Source: Gigantopelta aegis
Taxonomy: Eukaryota > Mollusca > Gastropoda > Neomphalida > Peltospiridae
NCBI RefSeq assembly: GCF_016097555.1
Contig: NC_054699.1
Span: forward strand, 4,870,169-4,934,168
Direction: 5' to 3'
Length of the DNA: 64,000 nucleotides
This document shows positions 44,301 through 49,823 of this stretch, one piece after another. Each line of letters starts with the position of its first letter. Position 1 is the first letter of the stretch. The notes beneath the pieces are model-generated. The model saw only the letters and a list, made by a program, of their open reading frames with translations, was not told the DNA's origin and ran no database searches. The translations under genes were made by a program, and so were the position numbers.

Positions 44301-44660
44301 AAATTTTGGCTTAAACCCTATGCCGGACCGTACAGATCGCAGCTCACACAAGCGTTCTAACCATTGAACGTCGTGTAGTCTTCGACCCGATTTGAGGGAG
44401 TCGTAATCACATTCGTGATTCACAATCTCGACACCAACTGTCGACAGTCACTGACTGAGTGGGACACCACTTGCCGTGTGCATGCGTAAAATGACGTATA
44501 AGAATTGAACAAGGCAATAAAAGCGCTGTGGTGTTATTATGAAATATGTTCGAAATGTCAGCAGAGTAAAAACATTAAACTTTTAACTCAGTGTTCGAAA
44601 CCTGCTCAAAACAGGAAGAAAATACATCAACTTACACGCGCCCTCGGATGCAGTCGCCAT
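10266..44660 (-). CDS. Extended SDR (dihydroflavonol/cinnamoyl-CoA reductase-like) with Lys/Glu-rich repeat tail, ten coding exons
   Basis: The spliced model is 44660-44636, 39677-39476, 35955-35774, 30912-30775, 24818-24733, 23940-23820, 21633-21553 (or 19678-19598), 15574-15453, 12685-11726 and 10385-10266. Every intron is GT-AG and phases join, giving 2037 nt and 678 residues. The sequence shows a Rossmann TGASGYIA motif (residues 13-20), HVASPF (86-91), TSSCAAV with the catalytic Ser (129-135), YSKSK with the Tyr/Lys pair (163-167) and NPAYVMGP (193-200). These are hallmarks of atypical extended SDRs that reduce carbonyls with NAD(P)H; the substrate cannot be inferred. The family normally ends near residue 355 (KKYRGPPG). 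Here about 320 low-complexity Lys/Glu residues follow. No signal peptide or membrane segment is visible, so it is probably cytosolic. The ATG has G at -3 and +4. I found no canonical AATAAA close downstream. Confidence 0.88.
11217..11482 (-). repeat. SINE S1b
   Basis: It has the S1b tail (AATGTTTTATTTAACGACGC, TACGGTTATATGGCGTC, GGTTAAGGACC), the shared body and a truncated head. It lies just beyond the end of SDR exon 9. Confidence 0.78.
11726..12685 (-). CDS. Exon 9 of SDR gene: end of SDR fold plus Lys/Glu repeats
   Basis: It opens with MKDVLGVTPRDAKETLIDMA and KKYRGPPG, the usual family C-terminus. It continues with about 280 Lys/Glu-rich residues. Two coding tandem arrays are visible: nine copies of an 8-residue unit (ENVDAKKE or ENVAAKKE, 24 bp) and about eight copies of a 13-residue unit (KVEENIEVKEEEK, 39 bp). 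I end it at AAG followed by GTACAT, phase 0, because this splices in frame to a second Lys/Glu-rich exon. If that donor is skipped, the frame reads on to a TAG at 11531 through unlike sequence. Confidence 0.82.
12809..13115 (-). repeat. SINE S1a in SDR intron 8
   Basis: Full S1a from GTTTGTTTTGTTTCACGACA to TTTACAACTGGGCTACGTC. It belongs to a segment that is duplicated at about 14551-15190. Confidence 0.8.
13475..14340 (-). repeat. SINE S2 split by the TTAA MITE
   Basis: GTGCTTATATCCAATTAAGG and GTCCAGGACAGTGGGTTAG on one side, GAGAGAGAAGAGGGTTTAG to CCACGACACCACTGAGGCCG on the other. The inverse head carries an A-box-like and a GGTTCGCA B-box-like word. Confidence 0.75.
13584..14190. mobile_element. 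TTAA-flanked MITE (piggyBac-like), inserted in a SINE
   Basis: TTAAGCCCTGGTCACACTGT at the left and its inverse at the right are the ends, with TTAA at 13584 and 14187. The left end is duplicated internally near 13877 (GCCCGGTCACACTGTCAAGG), so this is a compound of two related copies. Flanking sequence is SINE family S2 on both sides. Confidence 0.65.
14573..14878 (-). repeat. SINE S1c inside a duplicated intron segment
   Basis: S1 tail, CAGCTGAATGGATCCACTGA and GGTGGCTCTATCCTGCGATG. AATAAAA occurs on both sides, a possible target duplication. Confidence 0.72.
14972..15187 (-). repeat. SINE S1a, head missing
   Basis: GTTTGTTTTGTTTAACGACA through the body to CAGCCTTTGATATATCAGTC, then unrelated sequence. 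Confidence 0.72.
15453..15574 (-). CDS. Exon 8 of SDR gene
   Basis: It encodes residues 279-319: GYNIPTIVAPYLALWM, then SLFDKTIKMILPQVGK and FDNSR. The acceptor is TGTTATTTTAG and the donor GTACGT. It ends in phase 0. The content matches the C-terminal substrate-side part of the extended SDR fold. Confidence 0.92.
16045..16265 (-). repeat. SINE S1a, degenerate
   Basis: GTTTAATGACACCAGAGCAC, CTATTGGATGTCAAACATTT and CCTTTGATGTACCAG are recognisable; the head is largely lost. Confidence 0.6.
16406..16600. repeat. (TAA)n/(GAT)n and (ACT)n microsatellites
   Basis: Trinucleotide repeats AAT, GAT and ACT in succession, beside the S1 SINE cluster in SDR intron 7. Confidence 0.9.
16620..17230 (-). 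repeat. Cluster of three S1 SINE copies
   Basis: A partial S1c (16620-16795), a tail-less S1a piece (16836-16975) and a fuller S1c (16985-17230) lie end to end. AAAGTTAAAGTTTGTTTTG precedes the last. Confidence 0.65.
17318..17432. repeat. (GA)n and (GGGA)n microsatellite
   Basis: About 46 bp of GA followed by about 65 bp of GGGA/GGAG repeats. Confidence 0.9.
17755..17925. repeat. 53-bp tandem repeat, three copies
   Basis: Unit: ATCCTGCCCCACACCCCGTC, CCAATCTAAGAGTTTTTAAG, CTCTATCTCCATT. Confidence 0.85.
18104..18345. repeat. 26-bp tandem repeat, about nine copies, SDR intron 7
   Basis: Unit: TATTGACTGGCAAACTAAAC plus TACCTG, with GGCAAA/GGTAAA variants. Confidence 0.9.
19088..19500. repeat. 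Two S1b SINEs head to head
   Basis: 19088-19270 is plus strand (GGTGCATATAAAAGATCC to ATTAAATAAAATATTTCC) and 19275-19500 is minus strand (TTTATTTACGGTTATATGGC to GGGCCCACCGACAGG). The tails abut, forming an inverted pair about 100 bp from SDR exon 7b. Confidence 0.75.
19598..19678 (-). CDS. Exon 7b of SDR gene, alternative version
   Basis: It is 81 nt, phase 1 to phase 1, and encodes RRHILFGFTMWMKDVAVILA then TEFDPQ. The acceptor is TTTTGTAATAG; the donor GTTGGT is weaker than that of 7a. It lies 1.87 kb downstream of 7a. It has no stop and keeps all splice signals, so it is not an obvious exon relic. Confidence 0.86.
20655..20925 (+). repeat. SINE S2, plus strand, complete
   Basis: The tRNA-like head reads CGGCCTCGGTGGCGGCGTCG…GGTACAGGGTTCACATCCC. 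The body contains ACTAACCAACTAACGACTAA and GTCCTGGACAGACAGCCCAG; the tail ends ATATAAGCACGAAAATAAG. Confidence 0.8.
21553..21633 (-). CDS. Exon 7a of SDR gene, alternative version
   Basis: It is 81 nt, phase 1 to phase 1, and encodes KRHLVTSVNLWMKEMSQILA then KEFKPQ. The acceptor is TTATTTCAG and the donor GTATTT. It is homologous to exon 7b, with 12 of 26 residues identical, including R-H, W-M-K, I-L-A, E-F and P-Q. Either copy alone reproduces the normal family length between exons 6 and 8. Confidence 0.88.
21790..22045. repeat. Inverted cluster of AGTTCGCCCCC words
   Basis: At least four CAGTTCGCCCCC-type words in the left half face four GGGGGCGAAC words in the right half, with CTGGTAC near both ends. 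The result is a loose 250-bp palindrome with no coding signal. Confidence 0.5.
22560..23260. repeat. 57/65-bp minisatellite, 11 copies, SDR intron 6
   Basis: Unit: AACAGAAGAGGTTGGTAGAG, TTGTTGAGAGCTCTAGCCAT and GCTATCG, with or without an 8-bp TACATGTG insert. The copies are nearly identical. Confidence 0.9.
23342..23527. mobile_element. MITE with AGAGCCGGTTTA ends
   Basis: The left end AGAGCCGGTTTATCC and right inverse (GGATCCTTAAACCGGCTCT) bracket a 186-bp non-coding unit. A related copy with eroded ends is at about 2737-2885, in the same orientation. Confidence 0.55.
23528..23672 (-). repeat. SINE S1 head fragment
   Basis: GATAGCATATATCACAGCCT to GTGCTTTACCACTGGGCTAT, without a tail. It abuts the MITE at 23342-23527 and ends 150 bp from SDR exon 6. 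Confidence 0.65.
23820..23940 (-). CDS. Exon 6 of SDR gene (FPIVDVRDVA)
   Basis: It encodes residues 212-252, VVKRLLERSMPAVPK, then NFPIVDVRDVAAAHIKAM and VTPGAAG. The acceptor is TTCTTGTGCAG and the donor GTAACA. It ends in phase 1, the phase needed by both versions of exon 7. Confidence 0.92.
24275..24600 (-). repeat. Three tandem partial S1c copies
   Basis: A ~110-bp block (ACCATGACCTTTGATATACC … GGGTCTGCCAAGGTTTGA … CCTATGACAG) occurs three times in a row just downstream of SDR exon 5. Confidence 0.65.
24733..24818 (-). CDS. Exon 5 of SDR gene (NPAYVMGP)
   Basis: It encodes residues 183-211, DGDRIELAVVNPAYVMGP followed by VLHGTQGTSME. The acceptor is TTATTTCAG and the donor GTATGT. The NPxxVxGP motif is conserved in this SDR group. 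The exon is short and only emerges when splice phase is tracked. Confidence 0.9.
25523..25830 (+). repeat. SINE S1a, full length with target duplication
   Basis: It is flanked by TTGTTCACCAC on both sides (25512-25522, 25831-25841). The head starts GTGGTGCAGGATGTAGCCCA with GGTCGGTCTGGGATCGATCC, and the tail ends TCATTAAACAAAACAAAC. It is the best reference copy for S1a here. Confidence 0.88.
26038..26280. mobile_element. Foldback MITE, CTGCCAGA family, copy 2
   Basis: It begins TTTCTGCCAGAAAGACATTT and ends CATGGCGCCATAACC…CTCTGGCAGAAA. It lies in intron 4 of the SDR gene. Confidence 0.6.
26355..26543 (-). repeat. Dispersed repeat A, copy 1, left part
   Basis: It matches the inverse of 63430-63610 base for base with scattered substitutions (TACCTCAGCTATTTT, AAAGCCTTTATTTTCGACGC, ACTTTGTAATTTAAT). 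It continues at 30483 beyond the inserted element. Confidence 0.75.
26723..28299 (-). mobile_element. Tc1/mariner-like element, about 1.6 kb
   Basis: Terminal inverted repeats of about 27 bp (left CTACTCCAAAGAATTTAAGG, right its near-perfect inverse) lie at TA dinucleotides. It encodes one DD34E transposase on the minus strand and is inserted into the left part of the larger 26544-30482 element. Confidence 0.88.
26906..27931 (-). pseudogene. Tc1-like DD34E transposase with two nonsense codons
   Basis: The frame runs 341 codons from ATG at 27931 to the stop at 26906 without frameshift. An N-terminal helix-turn-helix (NTQRNVALRLGVS) is followed by a second DNA-binding part with GRPRS. The catalytic core has TDESRF, QDDNARPH and SPDLAPIEHAWDEL, with 34 residues between the second Asp and Glu. 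Two in-frame TAG codons interrupt it: one in the first helix-turn-helix (expected Gln) and one at 27509-27511 just before the core (expected Trp). Otherwise it is intact, so decay is recent. Confidence 0.85.
29516..29863 (+). CDS. ORF inside the palindromic element, uncharacterised beta-rich domain
   Basis: The open frame contains VGDWYVVEYDGILFPEVIDI, then YWKWPNKRDSIYY and SRGHLKF before the stop. The spacing pattern of W, YDG, WKWP, D and RGH resembles a domain I associate with uncharacterised metazoan and transposon-linked proteins; I cannot name it firmly. The first in-frame Met is at MPFTLSKDS; an upstream exon may be missing. The last ~20 codons are repeated in inverse in the left arm (about 29420-29455), where the central 225 bp of the ORF are deleted. 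Confidence 0.4.
   Translation: MVHTSNSRDCSMPFTLSKDSTEWNSPNAVPNLQDSEIMVGDWYVVEYDGILFPEVIDIGLQENDYLVSVMEPAGCYWKWPNKRDSIYYMRNKMIKALDKPDIANSRGHLKFSTSF
30483..30725 (-). repeat. Dispersed repeat A, copy 1, right part
   Basis: It matches the inverse of 63302-63430 and 62745-62885 (AAGGAATTGCATTAAAATG, AACTCTTTAAACTACATGA, GACAAGGTCATTGGTTTG-type words). It ends about 50 bases from the donor of SDR exon 4. Confidence 0.75.
30775..30912 (-). CDS. Exon 4 of SDR gene (YSKSK active site)
   Basis: It encodes residues 137-182, TVPGNQELDKVFTEEDW...LDAYSKSKTLAEKAAWDYV, and carries the catalytic Tyr163 and Lys167. The acceptor is CACATAG followed by GG and the donor is GTAATG. The downstream intron contains the nested transposon complex, which starts about 50 bases from the donor. 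Confidence 0.92.
31085..31459. repeat. 71-bp tandem repeat, five copies, SDR intron 3
   Basis: Unit: TGTTTCGAGTCCGCCACCAA, CCCAGCGAGCCCTATA, GCATCTCCAGTGGAACAGAA. The third junction has an extra GTATTTACAAATG. Confidence 0.9.
31843..32840. mobile_element. pogo/Tigger-derived element, internally deleted
   Basis: Terminal repeats begin CAGTGAAACTCCTCTAAACC and end in the inverse (GGGGTTTCACTG), with TA on both sides. The motif of CCGGA blocks repeated near the ends is typical of pogo-like elements. It carries only the start of a transposase. Confidence 0.8.
31940..32080 (-). pseudogene. pogo-like transposase N-terminal fragment
   Basis: On the minus strand a frame reads KFIVGNSAVGDIIKKREV then ADFAKIISRN, resembling the first helix-turn-helix (CENP-B/pipsqueak type) of Tigger/pogo transposases. 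The rest of the transposase is absent from the 998-bp element. Confidence 0.45.
32905..33110. repeat. 30-bp tandem repeat, six identical copies
   Basis: GTTTAATAAGCAGCTACCAG followed by AAATGAAGTT repeats without a difference, then a partial copy. The identity indicates very recent expansion. Confidence 0.92.
33183..33520 (-). repeat. SINE S1a, diverged head
   Basis: TTTGGTTTGTTTGATGACAC, GAGGAAACCCGCTACATTTT and CCATGGCCTTTAATACACCA; the head is disturbed by a partial S1c-like ending. Confidence 0.65.
33564..33950 (-). repeat. SINE S1b remnant followed by S1 fragments
   Basis: 33564-33755 has the S1b tail joined by deletion to CAGCCTTTGATATAATAAAA and the head. 33825-33950 holds S1c-like body and S1a tail pieces. 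Confidence 0.55.
34255..34748 (+). repeat. SINE S1b and partial S1a, plus strand
   Basis: 34255-34530 reads head to tail (GACGTAGGCCAGTGGTACAA to CATATGTCCCATGCCATA). 34540-34748 is a headless S1a ending CATTAAATAAAACAAACTTT. Confidence 0.7.
34860..35670 (-). repeat. SINE S1b interrupted by the Harbinger-like MITE
   Basis: 34860-34978 is the tail half (TTTACGGTTATATGGCGTCA) and 35475-35670 is the head half with an internal repetition (TACCATGGCCTTTGATA twice). Removal of 34979-35474 restores continuity. Confidence 0.7.
34979..35474. mobile_element. Harbinger-like MITE inserted in a SINE
   Basis: GGGGCCATTCAAAAATTATG at the left and an inverse (ATAACGGCCCCC) at the right form the ends. TTA is present on both sides (34976-34978, 35475-35477), the target duplication of PIF/Harbinger elements. 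The flanks join to give a continuous SINE body. No coding capacity is seen in its 496 bp. Confidence 0.72.
35774..35955 (-). CDS. Exon 3 of SDR gene (HVAS and catalytic Ser)
   Basis: It encodes residues 76-137: AVKDVEYVIHVASPF, the PAVDGTTNVLKAC helix and VVLTSSCAAVS with the catalytic Ser. The acceptor is GATTACAG followed by AG; the donor is GTGAGT. Its first ~31 bases and the adjacent intron end are the apparent source of the 63/66-bp minisatellite that begins immediately upstream of it. Confidence 0.92.
35925..37975. repeat. 63/66-bp minisatellite derived from SDR exon 3 acceptor, about 31 copies
   Basis: Each unit holds, on the minus strand, an intron end (GTTTGACGTGATTTCAG) joined to the first ~31 bases of exon 3 (AGCGGTGAAAGATG…). 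Two unit types alternate: one with CATCTTTCACCGCTCTG (66 bp) and one with CACAGACTGCTCTG (63 bp). The units nearest the real exon are most like it. One stray copy lies at 39028-39100. Confidence 0.9.
37981..39475. other. SDR intron 2, no other gene seen
   Basis: Unique AT-rich sequence except the stray exon-3-type repeat at 39028-39100 and an A-rich stretch at 39330-39450. Confidence 0.65.
39028..39100. repeat. Isolated copy of the exon-3-acceptor repeat
   Basis: AATCACGTCAAACAAACATA, AAAAGTGACGAGGATTACGC and GCATCTTTCACCGCTCTG match one unit of the array, 1 kb away from it. Confidence 0.85.
39476..39677 (-). CDS. Exon 2 of SDR gene (Rossmann start)
   Basis: It encodes residues 9-75, including TGASGYIATHVVKQL and the segment RGTVRSLQD, where extended SDRs of this group read the cofactor adenosine ribose. 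It is preceded by a T-rich tract and CTAG acceptor and ends in TGGGAAGG followed by GTAAGT. It enters in phase 1 and leaves in phase 2. Confidence 0.92.
40155..40575 (-). repeat. SINE S1a with internally repeated segment
   Basis: A tail fragment (40155-40192) precedes a full tail. The body segment TTTTGATATACCAGTATTTT recurs three times before the head (GGGATCGATCCCAAACCAAC). Confidence 0.65.
40577..40870 (-). repeat. SINE S1c
   Basis: GAACATTGATTAATTAATCA to GGTGGTTTGATCCTGCGATT, directly abutting the S1a copy. Confidence 0.68.
41093..41321 (-). repeat. SINE S1b, head-truncated, with target duplication
   Basis: CCTTCATGACAG lies on both sides (41081-41092, 41322-41333). Truncation at the tRNA-like end is what incomplete reverse transcription would give. 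Confidence 0.85.
41605..42298. repeat. 114-bp tandem repeat, six copies, SDR intron 1
   Basis: Unit: GTTTGACATGTGGTTCATAC, CACCATACCGTAAATCA, AGATCAACCCCTGCAGTTGC, GGCAATCGGCAATGCTGTGT. Copies differ at a handful of bases. Confidence 0.92.
42428..42799. mobile_element. Foldback MITE, AGCCCAAAATATACCCC ends
   Basis: Inverted arms at 42428-42490 and 42690-42799 share AGCCCAAAATATACCCC, GCCAAACTATACCC and TGGACTA. The interior includes CCCTAACCCTAA by chance. It lies in intron 1 of the SDR gene. Confidence 0.6.
42805..43520. repeat. Dispersed CCTCTATTCAAAGCAGG repeat split by a SINE
   Basis: Words such as CGGCCTCTATTCAAAGCAGG and GAGGCAGGTCTCTATTC recur at both ends (42805-42840 and 43400-43515). 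The middle is interrupted by the SINE at 43013-43337, which has a perfect 12-bp target duplication. Confidence 0.45.
43013..43337 (-). repeat. SINE S1b, full length, with 12-bp target duplication
   Basis: TGGAAATGACGA flanks it at 43001-43012 and 43338-43349. It runs from an AAGGAAGG-type tail to the GGGCTACGTCCCGCCCC head. It is the best reference copy for S1b here. Confidence 0.9.
43559..43753. repeat. Long near-perfect hairpin (~85-bp arms)
   Basis: 43559-43646 is matched in inverse by about 43670-43753, with a ~20-base loop around ACAGTCTGTACGTAGTCTGT. The only sizeable difference is a short insertion (CAATGTA) in the left arm. It is non-coding and lies in intron 1. Confidence 0.75.
44028..44145 (-). 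repeat. SINE S1c-like head fragment
   Basis: GTTTGATATTCCATTCTTGA, GCACTGATTGGGATGGGG and CGAGGTTTGATCCTATGACC resemble the head half of S1c. Confidence 0.5.
44636..44660 (-). CDS. Exon 1 of SDR gene (start codon)
   Basis: It encodes MATASEGA plus the first base of a Leu codon. The ATG has G at -3 and G at +4. The donor is a perfect GTAAGT, and joining to exon 2 gives A-L-V-L-V-T-G-A-S-G, the expected beta-1 strand and dinucleotide motif. An upstream ATG nine bases away is in another frame and soon stops. The neighbourhood is richer in CpG than the surrounding DNA, as expected for a promoter-proximal exon. Confidence 0.8.
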
Positions 44661-44677
44661 AACTCATTCGGCAGAAA

Positions 44678-44687
44678 GTCATGTGAC
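44678..44687. promoter_or_regulatory. Candidate E-box (M-box type) upstream of SDR start
   Basis: GTCATGTGAC lies 18 bases upstream of the ATG of the SDR gene. It matches the extended E-box bound by bHLH-ZIP factors of the MITF/TFE type. A single short motif in a presumed promoter or 5' UTR is weak evidence. Confidence 0.2.
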
Positions 44688-44890
44688 TTGCTATTTTTAA
44701 AATCGATGGTTATACGCCACAGATTAGGCCTACACTAGGGGCGCTTACAAAATTTCTTCACAAGCGTATCACGCGCGCGTGTAAAATGTTAAAACAAGGG
44801 GTTGCACAGTGTAAAAAAAATAGTTGTACGGCTCGGTTGCCAGACTCTCCTTTCACATTTAACTGTGAAGGACATTTTCACAGATACAAC

Positions 44891-44927
<37 letters not shown>

Positions 44928-44967
44928 CTGAAAATGGTCGTACTCTGCGCCGTCCCTGTAAATTTAA

Positions 44968-45285
44968 AAATTCTGTTTAACGACACCACTAGAGGACATT
45001 GGCTGTTGGAAAGAAAGAAAGAAATGTTTTATTTAACGACGCACTCAACACATTTTATTTACGGTTATATGGCGTCAGATATTGAGAGAAGAAACCCGCT
45101 GTCGCCACTTCATGGGCACTTCGATTAGCAGCAAGGGATCTTTTATATGTACCATCCCACAGACAGGGTAGTACATACCACGGCCGTTGATATACCAGTC
45201 GCGGTACACTGGCTGGAACGAAAAATAGCCCAATGGGTCCACCGACTGGGATCGATCCCACACCGACCGCACATCGAGCGCCTCC
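44968..45285 (-). repeat. SINE S1a tail stub plus S1b
   Basis: A 37-bp S1a tail stub is followed by S1b (GAAATGTTTTATTTAACGAC to GGGATCGATCCCACACCGAC). Located just upstream of the SDR start exon. Confidence 0.75.
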
Positions 45286-45637
45286 CTGGCTGTTGGATGT
45301 CAAACATCAAACTTTCTTTTGATTTCTGTTCTTTTAGTTTCTCACAAACGTTTAGCCGATTTTATTGCTTGATTAGGCCCTAACTGATTGATTGGTTGAA
45401 GATTAATATTGCAGTCGACATTATTGTACGATTTAATATTTGCGATTAGGTGAGGGCCTTGTAAGTTGGATTACTTTTGCCCAATCGTTTTAATTTGTAT
45501 AGGCCTATAATATTATGTAGGCTATATTATATGCAATAAAATATATTTTTAATCAGTTGAGACTGGATCGACTATACACAAAACACTTTACTCCAATCCA
45601 TGCCCCCCTCCCACATTAAACTTTTTTTATATTAAAT

Positions 45638-45945
45638 TTTACCATCCCACAGACAGGATAGCGCATGATCTACAAAGGCATTTCATATGCCAGTCGTGGT
45701 GAACTGGCTGGAACAAGAAATAGCCCAATTAGCCACCGATGGAGATCGATCCTAGACCGACCGCGCATCAAGCGAGTGCTTTACCACTGGGCTACGTCTC
45801 GCCCCATATGCGTGTAAAAAGTTAAATTAAAACATGTTTTGTTTAACGACACCACTAGATCACAATGCTCTAAACCCAGTGCTGCACAACCGATGTAACA
45901 AAGGCCGTTACTACCCTGTATGTGAGATGCTGCATATATAAAGAC
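45638..45945 (-). repeat. SINE S1 head half and a second S1a tail fragment
   Basis: 45638-45808 runs from ACCATCCCACAGACAGGATA to GCTACGTCTCGCCCC. 45830-45945 starts GTTTTGTTTAACGACACCAC and decays. Confidence 0.65.
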
Positions 45946-46765
45946 AATGCAATACGAATATCAAGGTAAGTATATTTTAAAACTGCATAAAAACCAAAAT
46001 GTTTTTTAAAACTTTAAAATTAATTCTGGATGTAATTTAAATAAGAGAATACTACATGAGTGGCCGTTACATACCATTTATCTTACAAATAATTGTTTTA
46101 AAACGTATCTAACGAATACACCTTTAAACAACGAGTTGTAAGATAACTGGTATCTAACTTACACGAATATTGTATTCTATTAATTACATATCCTGAAAAA
46201 AACACACACAAAAAACAACAACACATTTTTAAAATAAATTTAAATGCCTTTTTCAACTAAAATTTATTTACGGCCATTGCGCATAGTTAACTTGTGCTTC
46301 ACAGACAAGTCAATTTAAGGTTAACTTTTACGCCACGGAGTGATCGATTCGACCGGGTTTGTTTGTTTGTTTGTTTTCCATTGGATGGTATGGTATTGGT
46401 GACCTTGGAATAACCTTGGGGCAGCCAGTCGTATGCCTTTAAAATGTTAACACGTTTTTTGTTATAAAAAAAGAAGAAGAATGTTCTCACCAACGGGTGT
46501 CTAAGAAAAGTTTTAAATATATTTCAGTTACCAAATATATATATATTTTCTCGCCAGCTTTAGAAGATTATACTCCACCAATTTTTTTATACATATATAT
46601 TTTTTTATTGTTCACTCGATCTCGACGACCGACAAAGAAACCTGCGACTGCCGGCCGGCCTGGTTAAGCATCGTAAGGCATTAAAATCATATATATATAT
46701 AATAGGTGTCCACGTTGTTTATTGGTCAGAATCTCGAACCTTGACCAATTGTCAGCGCGCTTATT

Positions 46766-46776
46766 TCCCGCGCCAA
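46766..46776 (+). promoter_or_regulatory. E2F-like site
   Basis: TTTCCCGCGCC matches the E2F consensus (TTTSSCGC). It lies in a CpG-richer patch just before the 46793 ORF. Confidence 0.25.
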
Positions 46777-46792
46777 TTTAGTCGGATTTACG

Positions 46793-46963
46793 ATGTCGGA
46801 CTCCGACCAGACAAAATCTCACTCCTTGCGAAAGTTCAAACTTGAGAGCTCTGAGGATGGCCCTTTTTTAAATGTTTATTGCCGATGCGAGCACGACGCA
46901 AGACCCCTTAATTCTTCCTGCGCCACCTGTAGAAGGACTGCCGCTCTCCCAAGATTGATTTAA
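46793..46963 (+). CDS. Small Cys-containing ORF, hypothetical
   Basis: A 56-codon frame starts MSDSDQTKSHSLRKFKLE and contains VYCRCEHDARPLN and SSCATCRR. It sits in a short stretch (about 46600-47100) richer in CpG than its surroundings, and TTTCCCGCGCC, a good E2F-type site, lies about 30 bases upstream of the ATG. It could be a first exon, a short gene or a transposon ORF start. I do not recognise the protein. Confidence 0.25.
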   Translation: MSDSDQTKSHSLRKFKLESSEDGPFLNVYCRCEHDARPLNSSCATCRRTAALPRLI

Positions 46964-47439
46964 CAGAATGAAGCTTGTTCGTGACTGCACCGTTCCAATC
47001 GTCTTGCCAAGTCAAAAAGATAAAGGTCCGAATTTCCGAAGCCTGTTTTTCTTAGACGCGGGTGTTTGAGCATTGTAAATGTATGTATAGTTACACGCGT
47101 ACACGGTAAACGGGCTTTGTAAATTCAGCCCATATTGGTTTTAATATTAAATATGATGTTTAAATCACTGTATGGGATGCTAACACTGGCATGGGGCACA
47201 TTCAAAGCAGACCTGACAGCTGATTCTGTCTTTCCATTGCCCTTAATACCAACAGGGCTATAACATCTTTATTGGCAATGGATAAATGGACTTTCGTAGC
47301 ATCATCTGAAACAAGGGTTTATTCTAACTTCATTTATTGCTATGCTTAGAGGCACAAAGGTGAGTCTTCAAAAACTATATATTATACTAGTAATTAGACG
47401 CATATGATTGCCCAAATTTCAGCTCGGGTTAAAAGTTAA

Positions 47440-47520
47440 AGAGAAAACCGGCTACATTTTCCCATTGATAGTAAGGGATATTTTGTATGCACCATCCCAC
47501 AGACACGATAGCGCCTTTAA
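47440..47520 (-). repeat. SINE S1a body fragment
   Basis: GAGAAAACCGGCTACATTTT and ATGCACCATCCCACAGACAC only. Confidence 0.5.
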
Positions 47521-48102
47521 TCGGTTCCTTTATATAAAAGTGACTGTTATTTAATATTCCAGATATTTTCAAGTTGCATTTAAAACCATATCAGGTGAAG
47601 GTTATGGGGATATTTGTTTTCATTTAATAATAATAATAAATAAATATATAATATTAAAAATTAAGGCATTCAACCTAATTTTGTCTCATTTTGTCTTAGG
47701 TAATTTTTCAAAATAACACTCAAACTAATTTTGATGAAGATCGTTCTATCAAATTACACCAGTTGTTTGTTTTTAACAAAAAGATTTATCAAAACCTTAT
47801 TTTACAGCCTTTTTGTGGAATTGACCTCCGTCTAGTGTTCTTTATATGTTTAAATAAAGAGGAAGAAACACTTCAGTGTCAGTTTTGCAATTAAGGTCTG
47901 TCGTTATTTTACGTGAAGCCTTAATGTTTAATATTGGTGTTGCTACAGTTATTGGTTTGAGCTTTGTATTAAATTACTAAGATGGTTCGCTCCAACAGCC
48001 AGACAGAATGGAACATTTGTTCTATGACTGTTCCAAAGTGTGAAATGTATGAAAAGACTGAACGGTCGAGTCAGGACACAAGTAAACACAATATATACTA
48101 GG

Positions 48103-48489
<387 letters not shown>

Positions 48490-49009
48490 AGTTCAAATCA
48501 GAATCACCAAATGTTTGACACCCAATAGCCGAAAAATAGTTACATGTATTAATTATTATTCGTTGCACCCCTATTAATTAATGTGCTGTAATGGTGATGT
48601 TAAAGAAAACAAAGACACGTAATTGGAAATTTCTTTTTGCATCTATTCTGTACTGATATATTATACGATTTTCTCATTTTGATTCGATATATTCCTTTGA
48701 TATATTCCTATTTCCTCCTTGAGCCACGAAAACCTATCTCTTTGGTAAACTGTACAATTACATTATCTGTAATGACGTATTGTATCTGAACAGGATATCG
48801 GATTCATGCTCAAGTAGCTGCTTTTGTCAAAGTAGCTGTTATTTGTTACAAAGGTATCCTGGCATTGTTTTAAATGATTGGTAAGCGATCTATTCACGTG
48901 TCTGCGTTTACCTCTAGTAGTCACATCTGTTAGAAGCTTAGGCTGAAAAACTATTCTGAAGCCAGAAGGTACATAGTTCAATAATTGTGTTCATTAATTT
49001 CGTCTTTCT

Positions 49010-49195
49010 TTTTCCTTCCTTCCTTCCTTCTTTCTTGCTTTCCTTCTTTCTTTCTTTCTTTTTCTTTTTTATATTTCGTTCTGGGTTGTTAATCATTCAT
49101 TCATTCGTTCGTTCGTTCATTCATTCATTCATTCATTCATTCATTCATTCATTCATTCATTCATTCACTCTTTCTTTCTTTCTTTCTTTCTTTAT
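49010..49195. repeat. (TTCC)n, (TTCT)n and (TTCA)n microsatellites
   Basis: Tetranucleotide pyrimidine repeats, with about 15 TTCA units at 49096-49166. Confidence 0.9.
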
Positions 49196-49823
49196 TATTC
49201 ATTGTTTATTGAAAATTAATTTAATAGCAGAATCTAAAAAGAACAATAGTTAAACTGTTTTCTGTTTATTTATTTATTTATTTTAAATTTATTTATTTAT
49301 ATGTAGAAAATATAGCAAGCACGTGCGGAAGGGAGGCTTTTAAGGGTCTCTTCTCAAAGCGATTTTTAAACATTAATGAATACACTGCGTTTGTCATGAT
49401 AATTTTTACTTTTAGAATATAGGAAATTGAATTTTAGGATATCTAATTTTCAAATTGTACGATGTCGCACGTTCCCGAAATAAATCAATCTAATTATTAT
49501 TAGCTGCACTACCCAGCAGAGCTAGTTTTAATCATATTGCGAAATAAATAGAATTGACGTAAAGTCAAACCATTTCGGATATATGTGTAAAAATATAAAG
49601 GCTGTTTCATGTTGTTTTTTCTAATACGATTTTTATGTCAAGTTTTTACAAACTTAAGTTGTAAAAACTTAAAGCAATAAAGAACTTGAACTTGAACTTG
49701 AGTTAATTAGGGGCTAGCAATCAGACCAATTGGCGTGAAATTAAATTAGGGTAATCAAGGACACTGTGGATTTTAATTGTAGCTCCCAACGTAACATCTT
49801 AGGTCTATAAACCATGACAATTA

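Noticed and set aside
44789..44989. Frame near the SDR promoter
   Set aside because: Runs through a (CA)n tract; no conserved features.
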